Virus record (IMG/VR): IMGVR_UViG_3300020156_000043
Coordinates: 1 to 45,494 of that record
Length of the DNA: 45,494 bases
Origin: a virus
Direction: 5' to 3' (one strand)
Under the pieces are notes generated by a model. The model searched no databases and had not been told where the DNA came from. It saw only the letters and a program-made list of their open reading frames with translations. The stretch's first letter is position 1. Every line of letters starts with the position of its first letter. Position numbers and translations under genes: made by a program. Shown here one piece after another: positions 1 through 7,480 of the stretch.

Positions 1-1193
1 CGGTGGTCGCATTCTCGAATGAATATGCTAAAAATTTACCACCGAAAATTGAACTGAATGGACAGCTTCCAGCTTTACCTGAAGTTATCAGAAAATATTC
101 ATTCGACCGCAAAGTTTGGGAGCTGTTTACAAAGGGCGTAAAGAACGATAGATCAGCGGGGTTGATGGCGCTAGGCTATCACCTTGCTGAAATGAATCTC
201 ACCAATATAGAGATATTAGCTCTCCTCCTTGATGCTGATAAGAGGTGGGGTAAATTTAAAGGGCGAGATGATCAGCTCAAGAGATTAGGTGAGATTGTCA
301 CTCACGCTAGGACTAAGTACCCTTATAGGGTAGACACAGATAAGAACGAAACTGCTCTCGTTGCTATCGGTGACTTAACCCTTCGTTCTACAGAGGTAAA
401 GGTAGATTGGCTAGTCAATGGTCTTCTGCATCAGACAGGGTACTTGCTTTTAACTGGGCACACTGGCGTTGGCAAGAGTCAGTTTTGTGGCGATCTCGCA
501 AACCATTTAGTACTTGGGCAAGACTTTTTAGGAAGAGAGGTTACTACAGAAAAGCGTGTGCTGTTTATCTCGTTAGAGATGGGTCTGGTAGAATTAAAGT
601 GGCTTCGGGGAGAACAGCTCAAGAACTTGTCAGAGCAGGATATAGCTACTTTAGACAAGAACCTTAAGTTCCTCCCTGTAGGATACCCCATCTATTACAA
701 CCGAGATGAGAATCGCAAAGCTCTTGAAGAGCTTATTCAAAAGGGCAGCTTTGATGTAGTAATCTTCGATAGCCTTGGCTCTATGACTGAGCAAGAGCTA
801 TCTAAGGAGACAGATGCGAAGCTTCTTATGGATTGGAACGACCATCTGCGCGTTGAGTTTGGTATTAGTACTATTATCATTCATCACCATAGAAAAGCAC
901 AGACTGGCAACAAGCGGCCTAATTCGATTGCCGATATATACGGCTCTCATTACTTTACTGCTCGGGCTAGTACTGTTATGACCTTATGGGACCCAAAGAA
1001 GTCTGGCCTTATTGAAGTGTCGTTCCAGAAAATGCGTATGTCAGCGCCAGAGAAGCCTTGGGCAATTCAGCGCAAGGACGATTTGACTTTCCAAAAACAC
1101 TCTGGTAGAATAGATATGATCTACGATGACACCGATAGTGATGTCGATGTAACTGATGGAGCTACAGAGATCGTCGAGGAATTTGAACTGTGA
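1..1193 (+). CDS. Primase-helicase, C-terminal part (gene wraps from 44815)
   Basis: This is the 3' part of a 580-residue gene that starts at GTG 44815 and crosses the contig join; the frame is continuous through the 126-bp end overlap. This part holds the RecA-like helicase/ATPase domain: Walker A GHTGVGKS (full-length residues about 336-343), Walker B VVIFDSLG (about 436-443) and a following IIIHHHRK strand. This layout fits RepA/AAA_25-type replicative helicases, which unwind DNA ahead of the fork. The stop overlaps the polymerase start by four bases, so the two are translationally coupled. The C-terminus ends in an acidic tail, TEIVEEFEL, almost repeated in the 66-residue protein at 34898-35098. 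The first four bases of the window do not match the copy at the right end and are probably an assembly edge. Confidence 0.9.
   Translation, partial: VVAFSNEYAKNLPPKIELNGQLPALPEVIRKYSFDRKVWELFTKGVKNDRSAGLMALGYHLAEMNLTNIEILALLLDADKRWGKFKGRDDQLKRLGEIVTHARTKYPYRVDTDKNETALVAIGDLTLRSTEVKVDWLVNGLLHQTGYLLLTGHTGVGKSQFCGDLANHLVLGQDFLGREVTTEKRVLFISLEMGLVELKWLRGEQLKNLSEQDIATLDKNLKFLPVGYPIYYNRDENRKALEELIQKGSFDVVIFDSLGSMTEQELSKETDAKLLMDWNDHLRVEFGISTIIIHHHRKAQTGNKRPNSIADIYGSHYFTARASTVMTLWDPKKSGLIEVSFQKMRMSAPEKPWAIQRKDDLTFQKHSGRIDMIYDDTDSDVDVTDGATEIVEEFEL
5..130. repeat. Left copy of 126-bp terminal direct repeat
   Basis: Bases 5-130 are identical to 45369-45494. The repeat lies inside the primase-helicase gene and keeps its frame. 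A repeat inside a gene, close to a common assembly k-mer length, is most simply read as the overlap of a circular or circularly permuted assembly. A true short terminal repeat of the packaged genome is the alternative. Confidence 0.9.
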
Positions 1194-2944
1194 CACTCAT
1201 CGACAAAACTAAGTTTGAGCGAGCATTAGAAATCATTGCTCAAGCTGAAGAAATTGCTATCGACTGCGAAACGTACTGGACTAAGTCATGGGAAAATAAA
1301 AGGATAATTGGAGTAAGCATATATGGAGAAGCTCTGGGGAAGCGCTTTAACGGATACTTTCCGTTCAGACACGAATGGGAAGAAGTCGAAAACTTACCTT
1401 ATGATTATTTGGAGAGACTCACAGAGAAACTCAATGTCGTCCCTAGCCATACTTTCCACAACGCGAAATTTGACCGCCAGCGATTTGTTTTGGAGGGCTT
1501 GCGGCTAACTAGTACGTTCTTCTGTACTATGGTAGCAAGCCACATGCTAGACGAAAACTCTAGTCATGAGCTTGAAGACTTAGCTGAACATTATGGCATT
1601 GATCCTGATGCTAACAAGCGTAAGCAGCACTTGCATGACTTACGGGAACACATTGTATGGCATAGAATTCCGTCTGAAGTCATGGTACCTTACGCTTGTG
1701 GTGACACTCGTAATACTTGGCATCTGAAGCGTAAACTTATTCCTAGATTAGAGAAGCAAGAACTCATGCGTCTGTGGCCTACAGAGGAATCATATTCTGA
1801 TTGCCTTATGGAAATGGAAACTGTAGGCATTCCGATCGACTGTAATAAAGCTGAGCGCTTAGCTGATCAGTGTACTAAGCGTATGGTGGCAATAAAAAAG
1901 GAGCTTGGCTTTGATCCAGCCAAACCCCTACCTTTAGCACTTAAGTTGTTCAAGGACTTGAAGCTCCCTATCTATGAGATAGGTAAGCCGAGTAAGCAAT
2001 TCCCAAAGGGCCGTCCGAAGATGGACGAAGGGACCTTTATTAAACTAGCTAAGGATGTTAAAACTCCTGAAGCTAAGGCAATAATGGATCTAGTTCTGGA
2101 GTTTCGTGGGCTCCAGAAAGCTAAGTCTACCTGGTACGTTGGCTGGCCTGAATTAGTAGATTCAAAAGACAGACTTCATCCAAGCTTTCAACAGCATGGG
2201 ACAGCTACTACTAGGCTTTCTTGTAACACACCTAATGTGCAGCAGATCCCTCGTGAAGAGGAATTAGAGGGAGAGATCCCTTTAGATAAGCAAGTCAAGA
2301 AGCTACTGACTGCACCTAAGGGTTATGAGCTTTACGAGTTGGACTATAATCAAGTAGAATATCGGCTTGCTGGGGTTCTCTCAGGAGACCCTGTTATCCT
2401 CGATGCTTATAGAGCGGGCAAGGATATGCACTCGGCAACCGCTGAGAGGTTAGGGCTAACTCGTCAGCAAGCTAAGACTACAAACTTCCTTTTTATCTAC
2501 GAGGGAGGTCCTGGCAGGTGGGCTGAAGTATTTGGGCAGCCACTAGATAAAGCTAAAGAAGTCTATGCAGAGTATCATAGAGTGTATCATGTTATGTTCA
2601 AGTTCGCTGCTAGAGTAAATGCGACAGCGGGTCAACGAGGCTACATAAAACTTTGGGATGGACGGCGCCGTCACTTCCGCTTCGCTTTCGAGACTAAGAA
2701 AGCTTGGAATAGTTATGTTCAGGGTGGCGCAGCGATCCTAATAAAACACGGAATGACTAGGATTCATAAGGACCAGACACTCTTATCTAAAATGGTAAGC
2801 CAAGTTCACGATTCTATCTGGTGTTTAGTACCTGAATACGCAACTCACACTGAGCTAAAGAAGATAGCCGAACACTTGGAGTGGCCTTCTCGTGATCCTC
2901 GGTTTAAGATTGATTTCCCTGTAGAGGTTAAACGATTAGTATGA
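1190..2944 (+). CDS. DNA polymerase I family replicative polymerase
   Basis: A 584-residue A-family DNA polymerase that copies the phage genome. The N-terminal 3'-5' proofreading domain shows D25-x-E27, HNAKFD with D95, and Y168-x3-D172 (DEDDy type). The polymerase domain shows motif A ELDYNQVEYR (D385), motif B RQQAKTTNFLFIYEGG (425-440) and motif C QVHDS (H540, D541); the usual HDE is HDS here. There is no 5'-3' exonuclease domain, as usual for phage enzymes. Starts at ATG 1190, overlapping the helicase stop (ATGA-type). The last 34 residues (551-584) have a diverged second copy downstream of the HNH gene (3372-3488), suggesting the present 3' end was swapped in by a homing event. Confidence 0.96.
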   Translation: MTLIDKTKFERALEIIAQAEEIAIDCETYWTKSWENKRIIGVSIYGEALGKRFNGYFPFRHEWEEVENLPYDYLERLTEKLNVVPSHTFHNAKFDRQRFVLEGLRLTSTFFCTMVASHMLDENSSHELEDLAEHYGIDPDANKRKQHLHDLREHIVWHRIPSEVMVPYACGDTRNTWHLKRKLIPRLEKQELMRLWPTEESYSDCLMEMETVGIPIDCNKAERLADQCTKRMVAIKKELGFDPAKPLPLALKLFKDLKLPIYEIGKPSKQFPKGRPKMDEGTFIKLAKDVKTPEAKAIMDLVLEFRGLQKAKSTWYVGWPELVDSKDRLHPSFQQHGTATTRLSCNTPNVQQIPREEELEGEIPLDKQVKKLLTAPKGYELYELDYNQVEYRLAGVLSGDPVILDAYRAGKDMHSATAERLGLTRQQAKTTNFLFIYEGGPGRWAEVFGQPLDKAKEVYAEYHRVYHVMFKFAARVNATAGQRGYIKLWDGRRRHFRFAFETKKAWNSYVQGGAAILIKHGMTRIHKDQTLLSKMVSQVHDSIWCLVPEYATHTELKKIAEHLEWPSRDPRFKIDFPVEVKRLV

Positions 2945-3375
2945 TATGCAACGTTGAAGGGTGTAATAAAAAGGCTAGAGCTAAAGGGCTGTGCCGATCG
3001 CATTATATGAAGCAGTACAGGTACGGTGATCCCCTGGCACCTAAACCTAAACACAGGTATAAAGGCACCTATAATGAAATAGGGCATAATTATAAGGACG
3101 GCAGAACAGCTCATCCTCTATACTATAGATGGAAAGCAATGATTAGAAGATGTAACGATCCTAATGATGCATCTTATTGGTCTTATGGAGGAAGAGGAAT
3201 TACTGTTTGTGAAGAATGGGAAAATGATTTCTGGCAGTTCGCAACAGATATGGGCCCGTGTCCTGGTGGATTTGTACTCGACAGAATAGACAACTCCGAT
3301 GGATACAAACCATCCAACTGTAGATGGACCGATAGAATAACATCTAGTAATAACCAAAGAGGTAGAAACGAATGA
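2941..3375 (+). CDS. HNH-type homing endonuclease-like protein
   Basis: A 144-residue protein. It has an N-terminal zinc-knuckle-like part (C3, C8, C18 and H21 in the CNVEGC...GLCRSHY pattern), then the block common to free-standing phage HNH enzymes: HPLYYRW, YGGRGITVC, LDRIDNSDGY and KPSNCRW near the C-terminus. Such enzymes cut one DNA allele and spread their own gene. It starts in ATGA overlap with the polymerase stop and is followed, again with overlap, by a spare copy of the polymerase C-terminus. That placement fits an inserted mobile gene. Catalysis is not proven from sequence alone. Confidence 0.85.
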   Translation: MICNVEGCNKKARAKGLCRSHYMKQYRYGDPLAPKPKHRYKGTYNEIGHNYKDGRTAHPLYYRWKAMIRRCNDPNDASYWSYGGRGITVCEEWENDFWQFATDMGPCPGGFVLDRIDNSDGYKPSNCRWTDRITSSNNQRGRNE

Positions 3376-3488
3376 ATGATCACGCCTCTCATACTGAGCG
3401 TAAGAAGCTAACTGAGCATCTTGAATGGCCTAGTTATGATGAGCGATTTAAGATTCCTTTCACTGTAGATTGGACTAGGCTAGCATGA
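3372..3488 (+). pseudogene. Displaced copy of DNA polymerase C-terminus
   Basis: A 38-residue reading frame starting at an ATG that overlaps the HNH stop. From the fifth residue it aligns without gaps to polymerase residues 551-584, with 22 of 34 identical (shared EHLEWPS, RFKI and RL). The simplest reading is that this is the original 3' end of the polymerase gene, cut off when the HNH cassette arrived with its own version. It overlaps the next start (ATG 3485), so it may still be translated by coupling, as a short peptide of unknown use. Confidence 0.85.
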
Positions 3489-3790
3489 ATAATGAAGAAC
3501 TGTATTTTCATCTAGACAATATCGCTCATCACTTATACCAACATCTTGAAGAGACTGGTCGTTTCAATAGACATAGTAATCCTGTCTTACCAGCAATATT
3601 AGAAGAAATCTACAAACCTCTCGTAAAGCGTATGCAGGATGAGCATAATGCAGAAATGAAATTAGCTCTTGAAAAAATTAGGCAGCTTGAGGTAGAAGTA
3701 GTAGCGGCTAGAGATGAATCCGCCTACAGGGTGGCTGGAGAAGTGAACGGTAAGATTTTATACGCCAGAAAAGATGGGATTGATGGCTAA
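3485..3790 (+). CDS. Unknown protein, helical C-terminal half
   Basis: 101 residues, not recognised. The N-terminal half is rich in His and aromatic residues (HLDNIAHHLYQHLEE). The middle (about 45-75) is a charged, probably coiled-coil helix. ATG 3485 overlaps the stop of the polymerase remnant, and the gene overlaps the next one, so it sits in the tightly packed operon behind the polymerase. A role beside replication is possible only by context. Confidence 0.75.
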   Translation: MNNEELYFHLDNIAHHLYQHLEETGRFNRHSNPVLPAILEEIYKPLVKRMQDEHNAEMKLALEKIRQLEVEVVAARDESAYRVAGEVNGKILYARKDGIDG

Positions 3791-4052
3791 ATATCGCAAG
3801 AAACCTGTAGTAGTTGAAGCTCGACAGCTAACAGATGATATGTCTGTGTTTGAAGAAATAGCGGAGTGGGCTGGTGCTGATTATGTGTGGGATGAGGATG
3901 GTCCTCCCTATATGATTATCAATACCCATGAGGGAGATATGAGAGCTATGATAGGAGACTGGATCATCTGTGGCATCAAGGGCGAGTTCTATCCCTGTAG
4001 GCCTGACATCTTTGAAGCCACTTATGAACGAGATTACGTAGATGAAGATTAG
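3783..4052 (+). CDS. Small PGDYG/phage accessory family protein
   Basis: About 89 residues. It begins KYRKKPVVVEA and carries MIGDWIICGIKGEFYPCRPDIFEATY, the signature of a very common small phage protein family of unknown function (often named for its (P)GDW/Y motif). A start at ATG 3774 (three residues longer) is also possible. ATG 3783 puts the family-typical MAKYRKKP at the N-terminus. Overlaps both neighbours by a few bases. Confidence 0.85.
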   Translation: MAKYRKKPVVVEARQLTDDMSVFEEIAEWAGADYVWDEDGPPYMIINTHEGDMRAMIGDWIICGIKGEFYPCRPDIFEATYERDYVDED

Positions 4053-4245
4053 AGTTTGGTTTCCAACTAGAGGTGCTGCTGGACCTACCCACAACCACTA
4101 CGATTATAAAGTAGAAGGCTGGGAGATAACTAGTGGTGGGGTGCTTCTTATATACGAACAGCCAGGAAAGATACAGTATTGGTTTAAAGACTGGTCATGG
4201 GCTGAGAGGATAAATGAACTTCAAGAAGAAGATCAGCAAGCTTAG
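4042..4245 (+). CDS. Unknown small protein
   Basis: 67 residues, not recognised. The sequence has alternating short beta-like stretches (KIRVWFP, WEITSGGVLLIYE, IQYWF) and an acidic end. It overlaps the stop of the preceding gene and the start of the next, showing translational coupling. Confidence 0.7.
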   Translation: MKIRVWFPTRGAAGPTHNHYDYKVEGWEITSGGVLLIYEQPGKIQYWFKDWSWAERINELQEEDQQA

Positions 4246-4579
4246 TATAGAGTACGAAGATGGCACTACTTTTTTACATGAAGGAGGAGTCCATAACGCT
4301 TCAAGTAATTGGAGAACTAACAAAGGTAAGATTTATGCTGAGTGGGAAGAGCATGTAATTACGTTCCACAAGGAACCTGTAGTTCCCGAATACTTAAAGG
4401 TAGCCGTCCCAAAGAAGGAAGAAATAGCACCGGAAGAGAAAAAGCTAGATGCAGACGAGCTTCGTAAGAACCCGCTCTTCGCTGGAATTGCAGATAACAA
4501 AGTCTTCTACAGGAAACCTCCTGTGGAGTGGGAAGACTTCTTCGGAGAATGGATAACTAAACCAAATGGACACTCTTAG
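4214..4579 (+). CDS. Unknown basic/acidic protein
   Basis: 121 residues, not recognised. It has a basic start (MNFKKKISKLS), a middle rich in Glu, Lys and Pro that is probably flexible, and a C-terminal part rich in aromatic residues (EWEDFFGEW). The 32-base overlap with the upstream gene in another frame is typical of this packed operon. Confidence 0.7.
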   Translation: MNFKKKISKLSIEYEDGTTFLHEGGVHNASSNWRTNKGKIYAEWEEHVITFHKEPVVPEYLKVAVPKKEEIAPEEKKLDADELRKNPLFAGIADNKVFYRKPPVEWEDFFGEWITKPNGHS

Positions 4580-4892
4580 AGAAGCGACTCAGAAGGATTT
4601 ACCAAAAGGTGCTGAAGCTCAATGCGTACTATGCTGGAGAATTTTTGGAAGTGATTCTACTTGTGAAAAGCACAAGCCTTATAAACTTCCAGTAACTACT
4701 GAATGCAAAGATCCAATTAGTATTGGCCTAATTGCTAAAGAACGGAGGGGGCTACGGATTTGGGCCGCTCCTCCTTCAGAACGTATGGCGCTTTGGCTAG
4801 AGTCTGTGGGAGGCTCTGAGGCGAGCAGCGCAGGCTCTGAGGTCGATCCCAGTGAGCGCCCCGGAGCCGAGTGGGGCCTCGACGGATTCTGA
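4566..4892 (+). CDS. Putative zinc-binding protein of actinophage FDXHR-like type
   Basis: 108 residues. The CVLCWRIFGSDSTCEKHK segment (about 20-37) supplies C-x2-C and C-x2-H pairs. It is followed by CKDPISIGL and a Trp-containing strand, the layout of the small zinc proteins that are common in actinobacteriophages; their role is unknown. The 3' third (from about 4740) is clearly GC-richer (around 60% by eye) than its surroundings and encodes a Ser/Gly/Glu-rich tail, suggesting exchange with a higher-GC relative. Confidence 0.75.
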   Translation: MDTLREATQKDLPKGAEAQCVLCWRIFGSDSTCEKHKPYKLPVTTECKDPISIGLIAKERRGLRIWAAPPSERMALWLESVGGSEASSAGSEVDPSERPGAEWGLDGF

Positions 4893-4931
4893 CACTCGGT
4901 GACAGGTTAGTAAAGCAAGGATCGAATTACA

Positions 4932-5354
4932 TTGCTAGAACCTCCTAAGGAAATACTTGCTATTGATCCGGGTAAGCATTGTGGCTACGCAAGATTCGTG
5001 AATGGTTTACAAGTAGAGGTGGGGACTCTGCATGACGAAGAACAAATCTGGCCCTGGCTTATTAAGCAGAATCCTGGCCTATTTGTTGTTGAGGACTATA
5101 AAATCAGGGACGAAAGACACAAGGGCTTTGACCATAGTTTTCAATCCGTCTTCCCCGCCCAAGTTATCGGAGCTATCAAATTCTATGCAGCTATACGAGG
5201 AATCCCAATCTGTCTCCAGCAACCAACAATCAAGTCCGCAGCTAGTGCAATGGTAACGAAGCAGCCTTATCAGAAGCGAGCTAACAAACATTACTGGGAT
5301 GCCTTCTTGCATGGAGCGTATTACATTAAGAAGAATGGGCTAAAGTATGAATGA
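4932..5354 (+). CDS. RuvC-like Holliday junction resolvase
   Basis: 140 residues with an RNase H/RuvC fold pattern: AIDPG near residues 10-14 (first catalytic Asp), FVVEDY (about 51-56, catalytic Glu), then LQQPTIKSAA and HYWDAFLHG (Asp about 124). This class cuts branched DNA made during recombination or replication, often just before packaging. The start is TTG 4932 behind an AAGGAT site. Upstream (4893-4931) is a short gap with no feature. Overlaps the next gene by eight bases. Confidence 0.85.
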   Translation: MLEPPKEILAIDPGKHCGYARFVNGLQVEVGTLHDEEQIWPWLIKQNPGLFVVEDYKIRDERHKGFDHSFQSVFPAQVIGAIKFYAAIRGIPICLQQPTIKSAASAMVTKQPYQKRANKHYWDAFLHGAYYIKKNGLKYE

Positions 5355-5553
5355 GGAATCAACCTATCTTACGAAGGAAAAATTAATAGCAGCTTCTAAG
5401 AAAATAGAAGAGGACAGTAGACATCTTAATCCGCATCAGCCATTAATACTGCATCCTCAACAGTATGCTGAAGCCAAGCGTAGAGGATGGATTACACAAG
5501 AAGGCCACCTTGACTGGGCCAAAATTGTAGAGGATATGAAAAAGGAGATATAA
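5347..5553 (+). CDS. Unknown small helical protein
   Basis: 68 residues, mostly helical, with no recognised motif. It begins inside the end of the resolvase gene. Its 3' end (KKEI stop) contains the AAAAGGAG ribosome-binding site of the next gene, so the two are linked in expression. Confidence 0.7.
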   Translation: MNEESTYLTKEKLIAASKKIEEDSRHLNPHQPLILHPQQYAEAKRRGWITQEGHLDWAKIVEDMKKEI

Positions 5554-5826
5554 ATGAAAAAGCTAGCCGCCACGATTATCGCAGCGACCAGCCTTATTCC
5601 TACAGGAGCTTTAGCAGACCACGAGTATGAAGAGCGCTGCGGCCGTTACGGTTGCAACGAGTACGATTATGATTATGGCAATCGTGGGGATAATTCTCGG
5701 GGACGGGAACGAGGAGCGTTTTCTCCTGGTCCTTTTGACCGCTCCCCTGTTGACTTTAGCGGCTCTTGCATCAGCCTTAACTGCTCAGGAAGAAAAGATC
5801 GTCAGGAGGAGCAGCCGCCCGAATGA
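5554..5826 (+). CDS. Secreted small protein with signal peptide
   Basis: 90 residues. The first 21 form a classic signal peptide: MKK, a hydrophobic core, then GALA before the acidic DHEYEE, suggesting signal peptidase I cleavage after ALA. The exported part is short and rich in Tyr, Asp, Arg and Gly, with four Cys (CGRYGC and CISLNC) that could form disulfides. Strong AAAAGGAG site. It is near the end of the rightward arm, facing the lysis genes. A surface, exclusion or lysis-related role is possible but unproven. Confidence 0.75.
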   Translation: MKKLAATIIAATSLIPTGALADHEYEERCGRYGCNEYDYDYGNRGDNSRGRERGAFSPGPFDRSPVDFSGSCISLNCSGRKDRQEEQPPE

Positions 5827-5830
5827 CTAA
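5627..5830 (+). other. Nested hydrophobic ORF in another frame
   Basis: A 67-codon frame inside the secreted-protein gene encodes two hydrophobic stretches (TIMIMAIVGIILG and FLLVLLTAPLLTLAALA) and a basic tail, a holin-like shape. There is no good ribosome-binding site before its ATG at 5627. It could be a nested lysis gene, or only the frame-shifted image of a Gly/Arg/Asp-rich gene. Confidence 0.25.
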
Positions 5831-6149
5831 TACTCCAGGCTACGACCATAAGCATGATTTAAACTGCACTTGTAATGATAAACTTTGGGATGCACCAACT
5901 AACGCCCAGCTGGCTGAACGTGTTGACGGATTAGAGCACCAATTACAAGGTTTACGAGAACTACTATCAGACCGATTTGCTCTGCATCTAGATCAAGCCC
6001 AAAAGTTACAGCAAGAGCTAGAGCAGATGCGAGAATCTCTCCGTACATTGTCGGCTCGGGTCGACCGGTTGGAGATGGTAGACGTGAAAGAAAAGTTAAC
6101 GTCTTACCAAGCAATCCAAGAGCCATCTAATCCCTCCCAGGAGCCCTAA
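5823..6149 (+). CDS. Coiled-coil protein, antisense to a holin-like gene
   Basis: 108 residues. A short N-terminal part (HDLNCTCND) is followed by a long heptad-rich coiled coil (about 30-95, LAERVDGLEHQLQ...LSARVDRLE). ATG 5823 overlaps the previous stop; the AGGAGG site is 13 bases upstream, which is rather far. It is last in the rightward arm and lies opposite the gene at 5899-6126, so one of the two may not be real. Confidence 0.55.
   Translation: MTNTPGYDHKHDLNCTCNDKLWDAPTNAQLAERVDGLEHQLQGLRELLSDRFALHLDQAQKLQQELEQMRESLRTLSARVDRLEMVDVKEKLTSYQAIQEPSNPSQEP
5899..6126 (-). CDS. Probable holin-like membrane protein
   Basis: 75 residues. The C-terminal half reads ASALALAVTFGLDLD, AEQIGLIVVLVNLVIGALI, then RQHVQP: two hydrophobic segments joined by the D-AEQI turn found in many actinophage holin-like proteins. 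Holins open the membrane so the amidase can reach the wall. ATG 6126 follows the upstream stop directly and has an excellent GGGAGGG site six bases before it. It is last of the leftward lysis cassette and is entirely antisense to the coiled-coil ORF 5823-6149. Confidence 0.7.
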   Translation of the reverse strand: MALGLLGKTLTFLSRLPSPTGRPEPTMYGEILASALALAVTFGLDLDAEQIGLIVVLVNLVIGALIRQHVQPAGR

Positions 6150-6555
6150 CAAAGCCGCACTTAGTTAAGATATCACTACGAGTCTGAGCATCAGGACCAG
6201 TAAAGATTTCAGTTACAAAGCAAGTAATAGAATCCCTGAAAGGCCTTTGATTTTCTTCATACCTGTCGATCTTAGTCTTAACTTCGCCCTGGTTTCCGAC
6301 TACGATCCATTGCCCCAGCAGCAAAAGAAAAAGCAGAGCTGCTACAGCGATCTTGAAAAGAAGGTCACGAGTTTCTCTTAGATCAGTACCATTATGGGGC
6401 TGAGAGACTTTATTCACAGCAGACTCAATAGCTACCTTAAGAGGGTCTACTCTGCGTCTTTCCGTACCATCCCAGTCTCCGGTATCCATCTCACTAGCAG
6501 GAATTCTAGAAGCTGGAGTGTCTACTACAGGAGGGGTTGTGGGAAGATCTTCCAT
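6127..6555 (-). CDS. Single-pass membrane protein of the lysis cassette
   Basis: 142 residues. A Pro/Thr-rich N-terminus with WDGTERRR (about 28-35) is followed by one strong membrane segment near residues 68-87 (LLFKIAVAALLFLLLLGQWI) and a C-terminal domain with two Cys. Position between amidase and holin-like genes suggests a lysis accessory (second holin or spanin-like). No family recognised with certainty. Confidence 0.75.
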   Translation of the reverse strand: MEDLPTTPPVVDTPASRIPASEMDTGDWDGTERRRVDPLKVAIESAVNKVSQPHNGTDLRETRDLLFKIAVAALLFLLLLGQWIVVGNQGEVKTKIDRYEENQRPFRDSITCFVTEIFTGPDAQTRSDILTKCGFVRAPGRD

Positions 6556-6821
6556 TAATGCCTCCCTAAGACAGTGATGGCTAGGAAAATGGCTTGAGAG
6601 ATAATACCTAAGAAAGCGCCCACTAATAACTTGACTGCTGCACTCAAGCTGTTTTCTAAATCTTCTAACCTTTTGTTCATGGCTGCAACTTCAATAGTAT
6701 GCGCTGCTTTCTCCGCCGCATACACGTCAGCGCTAACTACCCTGGCATCCATTCTATCTTCTAATCTTTGAACTCTCCTAGATATCTCTTGAATGCTTGG
6801 CGTATAGTCTGTCATTGTCAC
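6555..6821 (-). CDS. Coiled-coil membrane-anchored protein, holin-like
   Basis: 88 residues: a coiled coil (about 10-60, ISRRVQRLEDRMD and MNKRLEDLENSLS) followed by a C-terminal membrane segment (LLVGAFLGIISQAIFLAITVL). Proteins of this shape commonly sit beside lysins in actinophages and related phages. It overlaps the amidase stop by four bases and the next start by one base. Confidence 0.75.
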   Translation of the reverse strand: MTMTDYTPSIQEISRRVQRLEDRMDARVVSADVYAAEKAAHTIEVAAMNKRLEDLENSLSAAVKLLVGAFLGIISQAIFLAITVLGRH

Positions 6822-7480
6822 GGGGTGGGGTCCTCGCTCCTTCCATAAAACTTCACCTTCTCCGGATCTCCATAAGCGTGGACTTCTCCTGTCTTAGTAC
6901 CGAAAATGTAATAGCCAGTACAAAAGCCATTAGAGTCAACGATTGGATGAAACGAGAGAGGTCCTTCAATGTCGTGAAGATCAGGATTGCCGGCCACAGG
7001 AATCTCCCAAGGTTGACGAATTAAAGGAAGCATTGCATACAGATTCTTACCAGGACAGAGATTGCTAGCTTCTTTATCTCTATGACCAAATAGCTCGTAG
7101 TTAGGGAGTAATACGCCTCGCTCAATAAGGGACAGAATCAACCATTGATTAGCTTCAAGCTGAGCTTTGGTAGGATTACGTATTTCATAATTACCAATAT
7201 GAACTACACCGAAGCTGTTGCTGTTCTGACCTCCAGTATGCGCACCTCGTTGAAGCCCACAGCCTTCTAAGATATCTCCATTAGGATGAATAGCATAACT
7301 ATAAGAGAATTGACCAAACCTCTGTAAGCCAATAGTCTCGACAGTTCGCATATCCTTATATGGATCATCTGTAGGGTCTGTGACTGAGTGGTGTACGTAT
7401 ACCCTCTTAGCAGGCAATACCATAGCTGCCCTAGGTAACGACCTAGGATTAGCTCCCCAGACTGTACGAGCGATGATCAT
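6818..7480 (-). CDS. Endolysin, N-acetylmuramoyl-L-alanine amidase (PGRP fold)
   Basis: 220 residues. The PGRP/amidase_2 domain fills about residues 3-150: VYVHHSV (H30/H31), GAHTGG (H81) and FGHRDKEASNLCPG (H133, C142) give the zinc ligands H...H...C. It would cut the bond between muramic acid and the stem peptide at the end of infection. The C-terminal 60 residues (GYYIFGTKTGEVHAYGD...FYGR) resemble single blades of the GYW-V--DGGVF-FGDA--YGS repeats of actinobacterial wall proteins and may bind the wall. The start overlaps the stop of the upstream internal virion protein gene. Confidence 0.93.
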   Translation of the reverse strand: MIIARTVWGANPRSLPRAAMVLPAKRVYVHHSVTDPTDDPYKDMRTVETIGLQRFGQFSYSYAIHPNGDILEGCGLQRGAHTGGQNSNSFGVVHIGNYEIRNPTKAQLEANQWLILSLIERGVLLPNYELFGHRDKEASNLCPGKNLYAMLPLIRQPWEIPVAGNPDLHDIEGPLSFHPIVDSNGFCTGYYIFGTKTGEVHAYGDPEKVKFYGRSEDPTP

